Of a stretch of 64,000 bases of DNA, positions 1-10,123 are shown piece by piece. Within the stretch, counting starts at the first letter, position 1, and each line of letters opens with the position of its first letter. A program made the position numbers and the translations under genes. The DNA is from Kroppenstedtia eburnea (GTDB lineage: Bacteria; Bacillota; Bacilli; Thermoactinomycetales; DSM-45169): contig NZ_CP048103.1 in NCBI RefSeq assembly GCF_013282215.1, forward strand, positions 2,294,001 through 2,358,000, in the 5' to 3' direction. Under the pieces are notes generated by a model. It was not told the DNA's origin and made no database searches. It was given only the letters and a program-made list of their open reading frames with translations.

Positions 1-499
1 GAATGATCGTTTTGGAACCGGTCACGATGGTGGCTTCCACTTCCAGCCGAACTCCCACCATTCCGTGAGGGTCCTGGATGTCTCCGAGGCCATCCACCAC
101 ATATTGCTTGGGCACCACTTCGATGACCGCCCGCTCCGGGGGCAGGGCCACCACCCGGGCTGCTTGCATCACCCGGTCCACGTCCTCCTGGTCGATCTCC
201 TTATTCTCGCCGGAAACGGCCACCACCCCATGGCTGGGATGCAAAGAGACATGGTTCCCCGCGATTCCCACAAACACGCTGGATATTTCTATACCCACCA
301 TCCGCTCCGCATGTGTGACAGCTTCACGGATCGATTGAACCGCTTGGTCAATATCTGTGATCGCCCCTTTCTTCGTCCCCTTGGAGGAAGCGGAACCGAC
401 GCCGACAATCTGGATGTTCTCCCGGGTGACTTCGGCGACGATCACGCGAACTTTGGATGTGCCTATGTCCAGGCTGACTATAAACTCTCCACTGCTCAA
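1..499 (-). CDS. ftsA: Cell division protein FtsA (N-terminal part, cut by window edge)
   Basis: FtsA is the actin-like ATPase that anchors FtsZ rings to the membrane and recruits later divisome proteins. Only the first 166 codons lie in the window. I start it at the TTG at 499-497, which follows AAGGAGGTG at normal spacing; the protein then reads MSSGEFIVSLDIGTSK, where DIGTSK is the phosphate-1 motif of actin-fold ATPases. Further on, SSVFVGIAGNHV fits the start of the FtsA-specific 1C subdomain. It is the last visible gene of the minus-strand dcw cluster, 162 bp downstream of divIB, as in other Bacillales. ftsZ would be expected just outside the window. Confidence 0.93.
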   Translation of the reverse strand, partial: MSSGEFIVSLDIGTSKVRVIVAEVTRENIQIVGVGSASSKGTKKGAITDIDQAVQSIREAVTHAERMVGIEISSVFVGIAGNHVSLHPSHGVVAVSGENKEIDQEDVDRVMQAARVVALPPERAVIEVVPKQYVVDGLGDIQDPHGMVGVRLEVEATIVTGSKTII

Positions 500-661
500 A
501 TCCTGGGCACCTCCTTGCCCGAGAATTTTTGACACGGTGGTGGAAATGGATTTTTTCTCTGAAATAAATGGGGAGAAGCGAAGGGGAGAATTCCGCTTGT
601 ACCAAAGTAATTCAACGCCAAGGAGTTTTTACCCTTTTTCCCCCCAACTTTTTCTTCCACC

Positions 662-1396
662 TCATTTTTCTGCATCGGAGAGTCGATTCCCGGGTACATA
701 CCATGTGCTCTCCAGCAGATGGAGAGTTCCCGGAGGACGGTCCATGAAATGGGGGTAGTATTTCATCTTTTCGCCAAAATCCCGGGCGCGGACGCGAATC
801 AAATGATCACGCAGGGTATATACCTTGACCAGATCAGGATATGTATCGTTCCCGCCGGGGCGGATCTCCGAGATCTCAGCAGATACCCGGGGCGGAAGTT
901 GGGCCAATCCCGCGGCGATCCATTTGCGCTCTTGACTCTGATTCAGCCCTTTCACCAGCGGGCGGTCCACCTCTCCCTTCCATGGGCTCTTCTTCAGGAT
1001 GGAACCGTCGGACAGCAACGGGTAGATCTGACCCCCTTCCGACAGATAGCCCACCCGATTCACCTCCCGCAACCGGATCCGCACCTTTCCCGGAAAGGAT
1101 TTGATCACGGATGCCTCCTTGACTTCCGGCAAATCCCGCAGGCGCTCCTCTGCCCGCTTTGCATCCCAATGGAACCAGGAAGCCCCTTTCATCAGACGGG
1201 CGGTCTCCAACACCTTCCCGTCACTCAGCCACCGGTTTCCTTCTATGCGGATCTCCCTGATTTCACTCAAAGGGGATCTCAGGAACAAAACCAGAGAAAT
1301 CCCCAGGAAAAACAGAAGAATAAACAGGATGGCCGCAACCGAGGGGGGTTTTCGACCCCGGCCCGGGGAACGTAAGGGCGGAACCCGTTGTTCCAT
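662..1396 (-). CDS. divIB: Cell division protein DivIB/FtsQ
   Basis: A 244-residue bitopic membrane protein of the septal complex, partner of FtsL and DivIC. Residues 1-18 are a basic cytoplasmic tail, about 19-40 are one membrane segment, and about 45-115 are a POTRA domain (opening IREIRIEGNRWLSDGKV), followed by the FtsQ/DivIB beta domain and a short tail. Length and layout fit the family. An ATG start follows AAAGGAG. It lies downstream of murA, but an intrinsic terminator at about 1502-1531 separates the two, so divIB-ftsA probably has its own promoter in 1397-1500. I could not assign that promoter with confidence. Confidence 0.9.
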   Translation of the reverse strand: MEQRVPPLRSPGRGRKPPSVAAILFILLFFLGISLVLFLRSPLSEIREIRIEGNRWLSDGKVLETARLMKGASWFHWDAKRAEERLRDLPEVKEASVIKSFPGKVRIRLREVNRVGYLSEGGQIYPLLSDGSILKKSPWKGEVDRPLVKGLNQSQERKWIAAGLAQLPPRVSAEISEIRPGGNDTYPDLVKVYTLRDHLIRVRARDFGEKMKYYPHFMDRPPGTLHLLESTWYVPGNRLSDAEK

Positions 1397-1501
1397 GGAG
1401 ATACAACTCCTTTACCTACCCCGCAGAGGGAAATGCTGATGCAATCTCACCCTATGTTATCACAAAGTACCAGATCTTCGGGACAGGGGTGACAAAATCC
1501 C

Positions 1502-1531
1502 AAAAAAGCAGCGGCACAATTTGTGCTGCTG
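1502..1531 (-). terminator. Intrinsic terminator after murA
   Basis: Read on the minus strand, GCAGC-A-GCACA pairs with TGTGC-C-GCTGC around a short loop and is followed by six T residues. It begins five bases past the murA stop. Confidence 0.8.
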
Positions 1532-1535
1532 CCAG

Positions 1536-2807
1536 TTATAGTGAGGCTACTTTTCCATGATAGCGCTGAATCTGTCCACCCAGAAGCTGAAGGGTGGCAT
1601 CCAGCCGTTCATATCCCCGGTCAATATGGTTGAGTCCATGTACATGAGTGGTTCCACTGGCGGCCAATCCGGCAGTGACCAGAGCCGCCCCTGCCCGCAG
1701 GTCCGTCGCTTCCACGACGGCTCCGCTCAGATGGGGCACTCCCCGGATCTCCACCTGATTGTCACGGGCGGTAAGATCCGCTCCCATCCGTATCAACTCA
1801 TGGACATGTTTCAAACGCCCGTTAAAGATCTTCTCGGATAATTTGCTCTTCCCCTCGGTCAGGGATAACAAAACGACGATCTGGGGCTGCATATCCGTGG
1901 GAAATCCCGGATAAGGCTCCGTCACCACATCGCCCACCGCCTTCAACCGGGCACCCCCACGAACCCACAAAGCATCCCCCTCACTTTTCAGCTGAGCACC
2001 CGCACGCTCCAACAACTGAAGGGTGGATTGCATATGATCCGGGATGACGTGGGTCAACAAGATCTCTCCGCCTGTGACAACGGCGGCAACGGCCAATGTG
2101 CCGGCCACGATACGATCCGGAATGATTTCGTATGAGACCGGATGAAGCTGTCGGACACCGCGGATCACCACCTTGTCGGTGCCGGCCCCGTGAACGTCGG
2201 CACCCATCCGGTTCAGGAAACGTTGCAAGTCGACAATTTCCGGTTCCCGGGCGGCGTTTCGAATCACGGTTTCCCCTTCGGCACAAACCGCCGCCATCAT
2301 GATGTTTTCCGTCGCTCCCACACTGGGGAGATCCAAGTGGATATCCGCACCTGTCAACTTTCCGGCAGAGCAACGGATGTGGCCGTGATCCTCCTGGATC
2401 TCGGCTCCCAGCAGCCGCAACCCTTTCAGATGAAGATCGATGGGTCGGGCCCCGATTGCACATCCTCCGGGGCGGGTGACGATCACTTCCCCCGTCCGGG
2501 CGAGAAGCGGCCCCATCAAGAAGATGGAGGATCGCATCTGTTGCATTAACACTTCGGGAATCCGCGTCGTTTTCAGGGTGGACGTCTCCAACTTGACACG
2601 GTTTCCATCCCAGCGCGCTTTGACACCCAGCGCCCGCAAAATGCGATCCATCACATCGATGTCGGAAAGGCGGGGGACATCCCGGATTTCATGGAACCCC
2701 CCGGCCAACAGTGTCGCAGCCAGGATGGGAAGAGCTGCATTTTTGGCACCTTGAACCCGTATGGTGCCGTACAGAGGTTTCCCGCCTTTAATGACAAACT
2801 GCTCCAA
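1536..2807 (-). CDS. murA: UDP-N-acetylglucosamine 1-carboxyvinyltransferase (MurA)
   Basis: First committed step of peptidoglycan precursor synthesis: transfer of enolpyruvate from PEP to UDP-GlcNAc in the cytoplasm. At 423 residues it is family length. It shows the N-terminal KGGKPLYGTIRVQGAKNAAL signature and the active-site loop RPGGCAIGARPID, whose Cys116 is the residue alkylated by fosfomycin in this family. The start is TTG behind CGGAGGTGG. It lies 14 bases after murB, so the two are co-transcribed; a terminator follows directly. Many Bacillota carry two MurA paralogues; position in the dcw cluster favours the main one. Confidence 0.95.
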   Translation of the reverse strand: MEQFVIKGGKPLYGTIRVQGAKNAALPILAATLLAGGFHEIRDVPRLSDIDVMDRILRALGVKARWDGNRVKLETSTLKTTRIPEVLMQQMRSSIFLMGPLLARTGEVIVTRPGGCAIGARPIDLHLKGLRLLGAEIQEDHGHIRCSAGKLTGADIHLDLPSVGATENIMMAAVCAEGETVIRNAAREPEIVDLQRFLNRMGADVHGAGTDKVVIRGVRQLHPVSYEIIPDRIVAGTLAVAAVVTGGEILLTHVIPDHMQSTLQLLERAGAQLKSEGDALWVRGGARLKAVGDVVTEPYPGFPTDMQPQIVVLLSLTEGKSKLSEKIFNGRLKHVHELIRMGADLTARDNQVEIRGVPHLSGAVVEATDLRAGAALVTAGLAASGTTHVHGLNHIDRGYERLDATLQLLGGQIQRYHGKVASL

Positions 2808-2821
2808 TGTTCCACCTCCGT

Positions 2822-3730
2822 CTACCCCTCGCCCACCACCTGAACTTCCGGTACCAGAGTGACACCGTACTTCTGCTCAATGGTTCCGATGATGTGCCTA
2901 ATCAGGGTGAGAACATCGTTTGCCGTCGCGTTCCCGCGATTGATGATGAAATTGGCATGCCGGGTGGACACTTCTGCATCACCGATCCGGTATCCTTTCA
3001 GCCCCGCAGCTTCGATCAGACGGCCGGAATGATCCCCCGGCGGATTCCGAAAAACACTTCCCGCACAACGATCTTGCAAGGGCTGGGTCTGTCTGCGCCG
3101 ATCCTTGAACCGGGCCATGACCGCCGCCACTTCCTCCCGATTTCCTTCCTTCAGTTGAAATGTGGCCTCTGTCACCACCCCACGCCTTTCCTTTTGCAGG
3201 ATGGAAGTGCGGTAGCTGAATTGAAGTTCTTCGTTATGAAATACAGCCCACTCCCCGTTTTCCAGGAGAACTTCCGCTTTTTCCAGCACTTCACAGACTT
3301 CGGCCCCGTGGGCACCGGCATTCATGAACACCGCACCCCCGACGGTACCGGGAATTCCACCGGCAAATTCCAGTCCGGTCAAGCCGTGTCTGGCCACCAT
3401 CACCGACAATTTGACAAAGGAATACCCGCCTCCTGCGGTGACACGGTCTCCCTCCACCTGCAAATGGTCCAATCCGTTCCCCATTTTGATCACGGCACCA
3501 CGGATTCCGCCATCCCGTACCAACAGGTTGGATCCCCTGCCGATCACCCGCCAGGGGAGGCCGTGTTTGCGGATCACGGACATGGCCCGCTCCAGTTCAC
3601 CCTTGTCCGCGGGGTAGACCAAAAGATCGGCGGGACCGCCCACTTTCCATGTCGTATGGCGGGACAGCGGTTCATTGATGCGTACATCCCGGATATCGGC
3701 CTGCTTCATTTCCTGAGCGATTGTTTCCAA
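2822..3730 (-). CDS. murB: UDP-N-acetylenolpyruvoylglucosamine reductase (MurB)
   Basis: FAD- and NADPH-dependent reduction of the MurA product to UDP-MurNAc. The 302 residues contain the FAD-binding motif GRGSNLLVRDGGIRG and the C-terminal catalytic region CAGSVFRNP...SGRLIEAAGLKG, with the Ser that protonates the enolpyruvyl group. It has the shorter type II MurB architecture of Gram-positives. The start is TTG behind GGAGGAAC. It is followed after 14 bases by murA and lies 117 bases downstream of murG. Confidence 0.95.
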   Translation of the reverse strand: METIAQEMKQADIRDVRINEPLSRHTTWKVGGPADLLVYPADKGELERAMSVIRKHGLPWRVIGRGSNLLVRDGGIRGAVIKMGNGLDHLQVEGDRVTAGGGYSFVKLSVMVARHGLTGLEFAGGIPGTVGGAVFMNAGAHGAEVCEVLEKAEVLLENGEWAVFHNEELQFSYRTSILQKERRGVVTEATFQLKEGNREEVAAVMARFKDRRRQTQPLQDRCAGSVFRNPPGDHSGRLIEAAGLKGYRIGDAEVSTRHANFIINRGNATANDVLTLIRHIIGTIEQKYGVTLVPEVQVVGEG

Positions 3731-3847
3731 AAATAGTTCCTCCTCTCGCCGACATTCACCTCAAAAATGAGTTCCGGGCGTGATATACGATAGTCTATGC
3801 CCATGAACCATTTGTGTGACGGAAGCCCGCATGCGCCCGCGTCCGTT

Positions 3848-4966
3848 TCAGCTTTTTCCGCGGGATAATTGTTCCAGCTCATCGACGATCACCTCCGCTG
3901 CATCCGGTCGCCCCAGTTTACGCGCCGCTTCACTCATCTGCTGACGGCACCCGGAATCCTCCACAATCTCGCGGATGGTGCTCCACAGCTTCTCACCGGT
4001 CAACTCTTGCTCGAGGATCATGCGGCCGGCCCCCTGTCCTTCCAACCAACGGGCGTTGGCTTCCTGGTGGTTGTTGGTGACGTAGGGGGATGGGATCAGG
4101 ATCGACGGAATTCCAAGTGCCGTCAGTTCCGCCAAAGTGGAAGCCCCTGCCCGTCCGACCACCAGGGAAGTGGCCGCGAGTACATCGGGCATATTGTAGA
4201 GAAAAGGCCGGATGGTCAGATTGGGAATCTCCCCGTCGCTCTCTATCTTAGCAGTAACCTCATCATAATGCACTTCGCCTGTCACATAGACAAAATGGAG
4301 GTGGCCCGCTTCCCGGATCCAGGGCACCATCTCATTGACAGCGTCATTGATCGGCTTGGCACCCCGGCTGCCGCCGAAGATGAGTACCAAAGGCTTGTCC
4401 TCTCCTGCGATACCGAGAGCTTCTTTGCCCTTCCCCGCCTGGGCATGGGTGACTTCGGTTCCCCGGGGGTTCCCGGTGTGGAGGACGCGTTTCGCCTTGG
4501 TCAGATGCTTCTCCGATCCGCTCAAGCTGATCGCCACCACATCCACGTACCGGGAGAGGAAGCGGGTGGTCAGCCCCGGCAATACATCGGGTTCCACGAT
4601 CAATGTCGGGATTCCCAGCTGGGCGGCTGCATACAGGGCCGGCCCGCTCACATACCCGCCGGTGCCCACCACCGCCTCCGGCTGAAATTGACGGATATAC
4701 TGCTTGGAATCGCGGACAGCACGGACAAATTTGGCCAAGGTCTGCAGATTATCCAAAGAAATCTTGCGGCGAAACCCCTGGATTTCCACATGAAAGAACT
4801 GGATTCCTTCCTCTTTGGGAACAATTTTGGCTTCCAATCCGTTTTGAGTTCCGATATATCCAATCTCCGCTTCCGGATTGCGAAGGCGGAAAGCCTTGGC
4901 AATCGACAGCGCGGGGTATATATGTCCACCGGTTCCTCCTCCGGAGAGCATGAGTCTGTTCATCAT
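3848..4966 (-). CDS. murG: UDP-GlcNAc:lipid I N-acetylglucosaminyltransferase (MurG)
   Basis: Adds GlcNAc to lipid I to make lipid II at the inner face of the membrane. The 372-residue GT-B glycosyltransferase has the N-terminal glycine-rich loop GGTGGHIYPALSIA, a second loop GGSRGAKPINDAV at about residue 200, and the UDP-GlcNAc-binding segment GRAGASTLAELTALG near residue 270. It starts at the first of two adjacent ATG codons; the second is equally plausible. The gap to upstream ftsW (4967-5214) contains a complete palindromic repeat element, so the operon message carries that hairpin. Confidence 0.95.
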   Translation of the reverse strand: MMNRLMLSGGGTGGHIYPALSIAKAFRLRNPEAEIGYIGTQNGLEAKIVPKEEGIQFFHVEIQGFRRKISLDNLQTLAKFVRAVRDSKQYIRQFQPEAVVGTGGYVSGPALYAAAQLGIPTLIVEPDVLPGLTTRFLSRYVDVVAISLSGSEKHLTKAKRVLHTGNPRGTEVTHAQAGKGKEALGIAGEDKPLVLIFGGSRGAKPINDAVNEMVPWIREAGHLHFVYVTGEVHYDEVTAKIESDGEIPNLTIRPFLYNMPDVLAATSLVVGRAGASTLAELTALGIPSILIPSPYVTNNHQEANARWLEGQGAGRMILEQELTGEKLWSTIREIVEDSGCRQQMSEAARKLGRPDAAEVIVDELEQLSRGKS

Positions 4967-4982
4967 ATCACCCGTTTCCCCA

Positions 4983-5113
4983 GAAGCATTGTGATTTAGT
5001 GCATCCTCGGACGGTCGGGATTGGGTTTCACATGTCGTTTTCGTTGTTCTTACGATCCATAATCACTCTATGTGAAACCCAGCCCTCCCTGTGAATTTTT
5101 TTCACAACGCTTC
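4983..5113. repeat. Palindromic repeat element, copy A (type 1 ends)
   Basis: This 131-bp element has inverted ends GAAGCATTGTGA and TCACAACGCTTC. Inside lies the shared core: GGTCGGGATTGGGTTTCACATG, spaced about 35 bases from CATGTGAAACCC and a pyrimidine-rich CCCTCCCT. The 12-bp arms pair perfectly. It sits between ftsW and murG inside the dcw operon. It contains no credible ORF. Confidence 0.8.
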
Positions 5114-5214
5114 CGGATTGCTTTTTCGAATCGGTCAGGATGAGGCTCCACACCTGTGGACCCCATCCCCCGGGAATCTTTCTCTTTGAAAAGTGGATCG
5201 CCATATAACCGATG

Positions 5215-6312
5215 TCAATCGGTGTAGCGGGACAGGTTTAACAGGATCCCCACCGCCGCCAGGGTCAGGGTGAGAGAAGAGCCGCCGTAACTCAGAAAGG
5301 GGAGGGTGATCCCGGTCACCGGGAACGCCCCCGTCACCACCCCGATGTTGATCACGGCCTGAATCACGATCATCCCCGTCACCCCGGCGGCAATCAAACT
5401 GTGAAACTGATCCGGGGCCATAATCGCCACCCGGAGCCCTCTCCACACCAGCACGGCAAAGAGGACAATCACGGTTCCGGCACCGAGAAAACCCAGTTCT
5501 TCCGCAAGGATGGAAAAGATAAAGTCCGTGTGCGGTTCGGGCAGATACAAATGTTTCTGCCGGCTGAGTCCCAGCCCCAACCCCATCAAACCTCCCGGTC
5601 CGATGGCAAACAGGGACTGGATCACCTGATAACCTGCTCCCAGGGGGTCTTGCCAGGGATCGAGAAAGGCAGTGATCCGCTTGATCCGGTAAGGTGCTGC
5701 CAACACCAGACCGGCAAAGCCGACCGCTCCCGCCATGCAAAGACTGAACAGATACTTCATCCTTGCGCCCGCCGTATAGATCAACACCGCTGCCGTTCCC
5801 ATCAGGACCGTCCCGGTCCCCAGATCCGGCTGCATCATGATCAGGGCAAAAGCGGCCCCGGAGTATGTCAGCGGCATCAACATCCCCCGGGTGAAAGTAT
5901 CAGTCTGACGGGCATGATCCGACAGATAACGGGCCAGAAACAGGATGACGGCCAACTTCGTAAACTCCGAGGGTTGAATGCTGAAGGCTCCGATCCCCAA
6001 CCAACTGCGGGCACCACCACGCACCATGCCGACACCGGGGATCAGAACCAGCACCAACAGAAAAAAACAGATGATCAGACCCGGTTTGGCCCAGCGGTAA
6101 AAGAGCCCGGGATCCAACCTGGATACAACCCACATCAAAAAAACGCCCAAAGCGGCAAACAGCATCTGGCGCTTCGCATAAAAGAAGCTGTCACCAAACT
6201 TATGGTGGGAATAAGCGGCACTGGCACTGTACACCATGATGACGCCGATCGTCAATAACAGCAGGATCACGATGATAATCACCATATCCGGTGCACTCCG
6301 CGGTTTGGCCAT
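5215..6312 (-). CDS. spoVE: SEDS-family glycosyltransferase FtsW/SpoVE
   Basis: A polytopic membrane protein that polymerises lipid II with a cognate class B PBP. The protein is 365 residues with about ten membrane segments. It carries the SEDS signatures GARSWLGIGAFSIQPSEF (about residues 105-125) and the C-terminal LPFLSYGGSSL. I start at the ATG at 6312, nine bases after GAGGTG; a GTG four codons upstream is possible but has no Shine-Dalgarno. Position between murD and murG matches spoVE of B. subtilis. Whether it serves vegetative division, the spore cortex or both cannot be told from sequence. Confidence 0.9.
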   Translation of the reverse strand: MAKPRSAPDMVIIIVILLLLTIGVIMVYSASAAYSHHKFGDSFFYAKRQMLFAALGVFLMWVVSRLDPGLFYRWAKPGLIICFFLLVLVLIPGVGMVRGGARSWLGIGAFSIQPSEFTKLAVILFLARYLSDHARQTDTFTRGMLMPLTYSGAAFALIMMQPDLGTGTVLMGTAAVLIYTAGARMKYLFSLCMAGAVGFAGLVLAAPYRIKRITAFLDPWQDPLGAGYQVIQSLFAIGPGGLMGLGLGLSRQKHLYLPEPHTDFIFSILAEELGFLGAGTVIVLFAVLVWRGLRVAIMAPDQFHSLIAAGVTGMIVIQAVINIGVVTGAFPVTGITLPFLSYGGSSLTLTLAAVGILLNLSRYTD

Positions 6313-6354
6313 GGACGTTTTCACCTCAGTGAAGAGTTTGGGGGCAAGCCCTGT

Positions 6355-7722
6355 TTAAAGATTATGCACGGCTTGTTTAAAAATGCTCCCCCGTTCTTCA
6401 AATGAGGTGTACAGATCCCAACTGGCACAGGCCGGGGACAGGAGTACCACATCCCCGGCGGCGGCGAGACGGGAGGCCCGGGTCACCGCGTCAGCGATTT
6501 CCTCCGCTCTTTCCCGCAAGGGAACGCCGGCTTCCTCCGCCCGTTTCAGCAGGACGTCCCCGGCTTCCCCATAGGTGACAATTCCTTTGAGCCGTTTTTG
6601 GAACACCGGAACCAACTCACGGAAATCGACCCCCCGGTCCAAACCGCCGGCGATGAGAACAATCGGCTCCGTAAAGGATTCCATCGCCGAAGTGGCTGCT
6701 TTTCCATTGGTCGCCTTTGAATCGTTGTAATAACGCACCCCGTCGACGGTGGCCACAAATTCCAACCGGTGTTCCACCCCGGTAAAGGTTCGCAATTCCT
6801 CCCGGAGGGCATCCGCCGGACAACCCGCCGCCAAGGCAATGGCCGATGCCGCCAGAGCGTTCTCCATGTGAATCCCCGGCAGCCGGACTTGGGAGGCAGG
6901 TAACAGGGAAAGCTCTTCCCCATCAGGCAAGCGGGCGGTCACCCACCCCTGTTTCACCATCAGTCCCCGATCCACCGGCTCCTGACGGCTGAACCACCAC
7001 ACATCCCCTCTCAGCTGAGGGGCCAGCCTGCGACACACATCGGAGTCCCGGTTTAAAACGGCAATATCTCCCGGTTGTTGGTTGGCAAACAGCTTTCCCT
7101 TCGATTCCAGATAATCCTCCATCGATCCATGATAATCGAGATGGGCGGGGACCAGATTGAGCAGCGCCCCGATCCGTGGCCGGAATTGTCGCGTCCCTTT
7201 CAGCTGGAAGCTGCTCAACTCGGAGACCAGCCACTCCTCCTGGTCCATGCCCGGTGCCACCTCGGACAAAGCCATGCCGATATTGCCCGCCACCCGGGCC
7301 GGAATGCCTCCCCTGGCCAACATACGCCCCACGAGGGAGGTGGTGGTTGTCTTTCCGTTGGAGCCGGTGATCCCGATCATCGAGGCTTCCGTCAGTTGCC
7401 AGGCGATCTCCACCTCGGTGACCACAGGGATCCCCCGTGTCTCCGCTTCCTGTAACAAGGGCACCCGGTAAGGAATCCCCGGGTTTTTCACCAGAAGATC
7501 CCATCCTTCGTGAATCAGCCCTTCCGGGTGTCCGCCGAGCACCACCTGGATGCCCGCCTTCTCCAGCTCTTCCGCCTCCGGCGCTTCCGCCCGGGGCTTG
7601 CGGTCATTCACCGTGACCTCAGCCCCGAGACGGTGGAGAAGCCGGGCCACGGCCACTCCGCTGCGGGCCAGACCCAGCACCAGGATTTTCTTGCCTGCAT
7701 ATCCCCCGTCAGACGGCTTCAC
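6355..7722 (-). CDS. murD: UDP-N-acetylmuramoylalanine--D-glutamate ligase (MurD)
   Basis: Adds D-glutamate to UDP-MurNAc-L-Ala. The 455 residues open with the Rossmann segment [19 protein letters not shown] and carry the Mur-ligase P-loop [16 protein letters not shown] near residue 110. The C-terminal ligase domain includes [12 protein letters not shown]. The true start is the GTG at 7722-7720, overlapping the mraY stop by four bases (GTGA) with GGAGGT nine bases upstream; the frame stays open about 30 codons further into mraY, but that stretch is mraY-coding. The overlap implies translational coupling with mraY. Confidence 0.95.
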   Translation of the reverse strand: MKPSDGGYAGKKILVLGLARSGVAVARLLHRLGAEVTVNDRKPRAEAPEAEELEKAGIQVVLGGHPEGLIHEGWDLLVKNPGIPYRVPLLQEAETRGIPVVTEVEIAWQLTEASMIGITGSNGKTTTTSLVGRMLARGGIPARVAGNIGMALSEVAPGMDQEEWLVSELSSFQLKGTRQFRPRIGALLNLVPAHLDYHGSMEDYLESKGKLFANQQPGDIAVLNRDSDVCRRLAPQLRGDVWWFSRQEPVDRGLMVKQGWVTARLPDGEELSLLPASQVRLPGIHMENALAASAIALAAGCPADALREELRTFTGVEHRLEFVATVDGVRYYNDSKATNGKAATSAMESFTEPIVLIAGGLDRGVDFRELVPVFQKRLKGIVTYGEAGDVLLKRAEEAGVPLRERAEEIADAVTRASRLAAAGDVVLLSPACASWDLYTSFEERGSIFKQAVHNL

Positions 7723-8720
7723 TTCAGGAACACCTCCAGGTAGATACCCAGGGCGGCAAACAGGAAACCGACGAACCAAAAGGTGGTGACCACCCTCCAT
7801 TCCGACCAACCCACCAGTTCAAAGTGATGGTGGATGGGACTCATGCGGAAGATCCGTTTTCCCCTGATTTTGAAGGAGATGACCTGAAGCATCACCGAAA
7901 GGGTTTCAATCACGAACACACCCCCGATGATCGGCAACAAAAGCTCCGTCTTGGTGATCACCGCCAGGGCGGCCAATCCTCCACCCAGCGCGAGGGATCC
8001 CGTGTCCCCCATGAACACTTTGGCCGGATGGGCATTGAAAACCAAAAAGCCCAACAAGGCTCCCACCACCGAAGCGGAAAATATCACCACCATATAGTTG
8101 CTTTGCACCATCCCGATGACGGCGTAGGCACCATAGGCGATCGCGGCGGTCCCCGCCACCAGACCGTCCAAACCGTCCGTCAGATTGACCGCATTGGATG
8201 CGGCAATCATCATGATCACCAGCAGAGGCAGATACAGCCAGCTCAGCTGGAAATGAATATCGGTTCCCGGGATCCCGATGTCGGAGATGGCCGGGTTTTC
8301 CCCCCGGACGATCCGCACCTCCCACAACACCCAGAAAAGAACCAGACCGATAAAGAGCTGGCCCAGAAGCTTCTGCCGTGCTGTCAATCCCAGGTTGCGC
8401 TTCATGACGACCTTGATGTAGTCATCCATAAAACCCAAAATTCCATACCCCAGTGTGGCAAACAGAAGGAAGAATAAATCCGAGAGCCGTTCAAAAAAGA
8501 ATACATTGCTCAACGGAATGGCTGTCAACACCAAAACGGTCAGGAAAATGGTTCCCCCCATCGTGGGAGTTCCCGCTTTTTTCAGGTGGGCCTTGGGGCC
8601 TTCTTCCCGGATCGCCTGACCGAACTTCAAACGTCGCAGGATCGGAATGACGAAAGGTCCCAGCAGCACGCCGAGGCCGAAGGCCACGGCGAGGGGAACC
8701 AGGATCAGTCTCATATCCAT
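7719..8720 (-). CDS. mraY: Phospho-N-acetylmuramoyl-pentapeptide-transferase (MraY)
   Basis: Transfers phospho-MurNAc-pentapeptide to undecaprenyl phosphate, making lipid I. The 333-residue, about ten-helix membrane enzyme shows the expected active-site loops: [31 protein letters not shown] and [19 protein letters not shown]. The start ATG touches the murF stop (no spacing), and the 3' end overlaps murD by four bases, so murF-mraY-murD are tightly coupled. Confidence 0.96.
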   Translation of the reverse strand: MDMRLILVPLAVAFGLGVLLGPFVIPILRRLKFGQAIREEGPKAHLKKAGTPTMGGTIFLTVLVLTAIPLSNVFFFERLSDLFFLLFATLGYGILGFMDDYIKVVMKRNLGLTARQKLLGQLFIGLVLFWVLWEVRIVRGENPAISDIGIPGTDIHFQLSWLYLPLLVIMMIAASNAVNLTDGLDGLVAGTAAIAYGAYAVIGMVQSNYMVVIFSASVVGALLGFLVFNAHPAKVFMGDTGSLALGGGLAALAVITKTELLLPIIGGVFVIETLSVMLQVISFKIRGKRIFRMSPIHHHFELVGWSEWRVVTTFWFVGFLFAALGIYLEVFLK

Positions 8721-10112
8721 TTATCCTTGGATCTCTCCTTTTGTAAGTTGCTGCACAACCCGGTCCAGGCGGGCCATCAGGGATGCCTTGACCAACATCG
8801 CAACCCCCGGTCCTCCCCGCCGGCGGAGGGTGTTAACTGCTTCTTCAACCGAATTGAAATGGGTCACCGGCAGATCCGGAGCGGCGGCACGGGCACCCTC
8901 TGAAATCCAACGGGCCCGCTCACCCAGGGTGAACACCCGGGGGATTCCCTGTTGGACGGCATAACTGCCCACTTCCCGGTGAAGGGCCTCCTCCTGAACT
9001 CCCAATTCCAGCATATCCCCCAGCAAGACCCATTTTTCCTCGTAATCTTCCAGGGAGGTGAGCCAGTCGATGGCGGCCCGCACTGCCGTCGGGCTGGCAT
9101 TGTAGGAGTCATCCACCACGAGCATGCCATTGGAAGCCGTGGAGGTTTCCAGACGCCTTCCCGAGCCCTCGGCCCCTTTCAATCCCTCCCGGATCCCGGT
9201 TTCCGTCAATCCCAGCAACCGGGCTGCCTGAATCCCCAGCAAGGCATTCAAGGCATTGTGTTTGCCCATCAACCCGGTTTCAAACCGGGTGTCTGTGGCG
9301 GAGGAGGTAAAAGCAATCCCTGCTCTCCCTTTCAATTCCAGATCCAGGATGCGATCATCATTGGACTCCCCGAAACCGACCCGGATCACGGGGCGTTCCT
9401 CACCGGCGAGGCGTTCCCGCAGGAGGGGTTCATCACCGTCAATGATCAGAGTTCCCGTGGAGGGCATCCCTTCCCGGATCTCCAGTTTGGCGTCGGCAAT
9501 CGCGCCCCGGCTGCCGAGAAACTCCAGATGGGCTTCCCCGATATTGGTCACCAGCGCCAGATCGGGAGCGGCGATTTTCGACAAGCGGGCGATTTCCCCG
9601 GCGTGGTTCATCCCCATCTCCACCACGGCCACTTCTGTATCCGGCGGCATGGACAGCAGTGTGAGGGGGAGTCCGATATGATTGTTCAGGTTCCCCTGTG
9701 TCCGATGAACCCGGTACCGCGTCGCCAGAATCGCGGCAGTCAGATCCTTGGTGGTGGTTTTTCCATTGCTGCCGGTGATGCCCACCACCTTCACTTCCAG
9801 CTCCCGTCGATATCCCGCCGCCAGTTCCTGCAGGGCGATCAGTGTATCCTCCACCTGGATCAACGGGATGGGAGGATCCTTTGGGAGGGGAACCTCCCGG
9901 TTCCAGAGGGCAGCTGCGGCTCCGGCACGGACAGCATCCATCCAAAAGGCGTGTCCGTCAAACCGTTCCCCCTTCAGGGGAACGTACAGATTGTTTCGCT
10001 GCAATGTTCGAGTGTCGGTGGACACCCCGTCCACGAGCAGATGGGGGTCGGAAACACCGCCAACAAGTTTTCCACGGGTCCAATGGGTGATCTCTCTCAG
10101 GGTTTTCTGCAT
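8721..10112 (-). CDS. murF: UDP-N-acetylmuramoyl-tripeptide--D-alanyl-D-alanine ligase (MurF)
   Basis: Adds D-Ala-D-Ala to the UDP-MurNAc tripeptide. The 463 residues have the MurF N-terminal domain, the P-loop [13 protein letters not shown] near residue 115, NHIGLPLTLL, and the DDSYNASPTAVRAA segment typical of MurF. An ATG start follows GAGG. It sits between murE and mraY. In B. subtilis murF lies elsewhere with ddl, so this cluster keeps the more widespread murE-murF-mraY order. Confidence 0.95.
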   Translation of the reverse strand: MQKTLREITHWTRGKLVGGVSDPHLLVDGVSTDTRTLQRNNLYVPLKGERFDGHAFWMDAVRAGAAAALWNREVPLPKDPPIPLIQVEDTLIALQELAAGYRRELEVKVVGITGSNGKTTTKDLTAAILATRYRVHRTQGNLNNHIGLPLTLLSMPPDTEVAVVEMGMNHAGEIARLSKIAAPDLALVTNIGEAHLEFLGSRGAIADAKLEIREGMPSTGTLIIDGDEPLLRERLAGEERPVIRVGFGESNDDRILDLELKGRAGIAFTSSATDTRFETGLMGKHNALNALLGIQAARLLGLTETGIREGLKGAEGSGRRLETSTASNGMLVVDDSYNASPTAVRAAIDWLTSLEDYEEKWVLLGDMLELGVQEEALHREVGSYAVQQGIPRVFTLGERARWISEGARAAAPDLPVTHFNSVEEAVNTLRRRGGPGVAMLVKASLMARLDRVVQQLTKGEIQG

Positions 10113-10123
10113 GGTCCTAACCT

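Noticed and set aside
4986-5113. Reading the palindromic core as an ordinary terminator
   Set aside because: The arms are separated by about 35 bases, no T-run follows, and the same sequence occurs in both orientations and inside an operon.
6355-7809. Longer MurD frame reaching 7809
   Set aside because: The extra 29 codons lie inside mraY and do not match MurD; the GTG overlapping the mraY stop has a proper Shine-Dalgarno.
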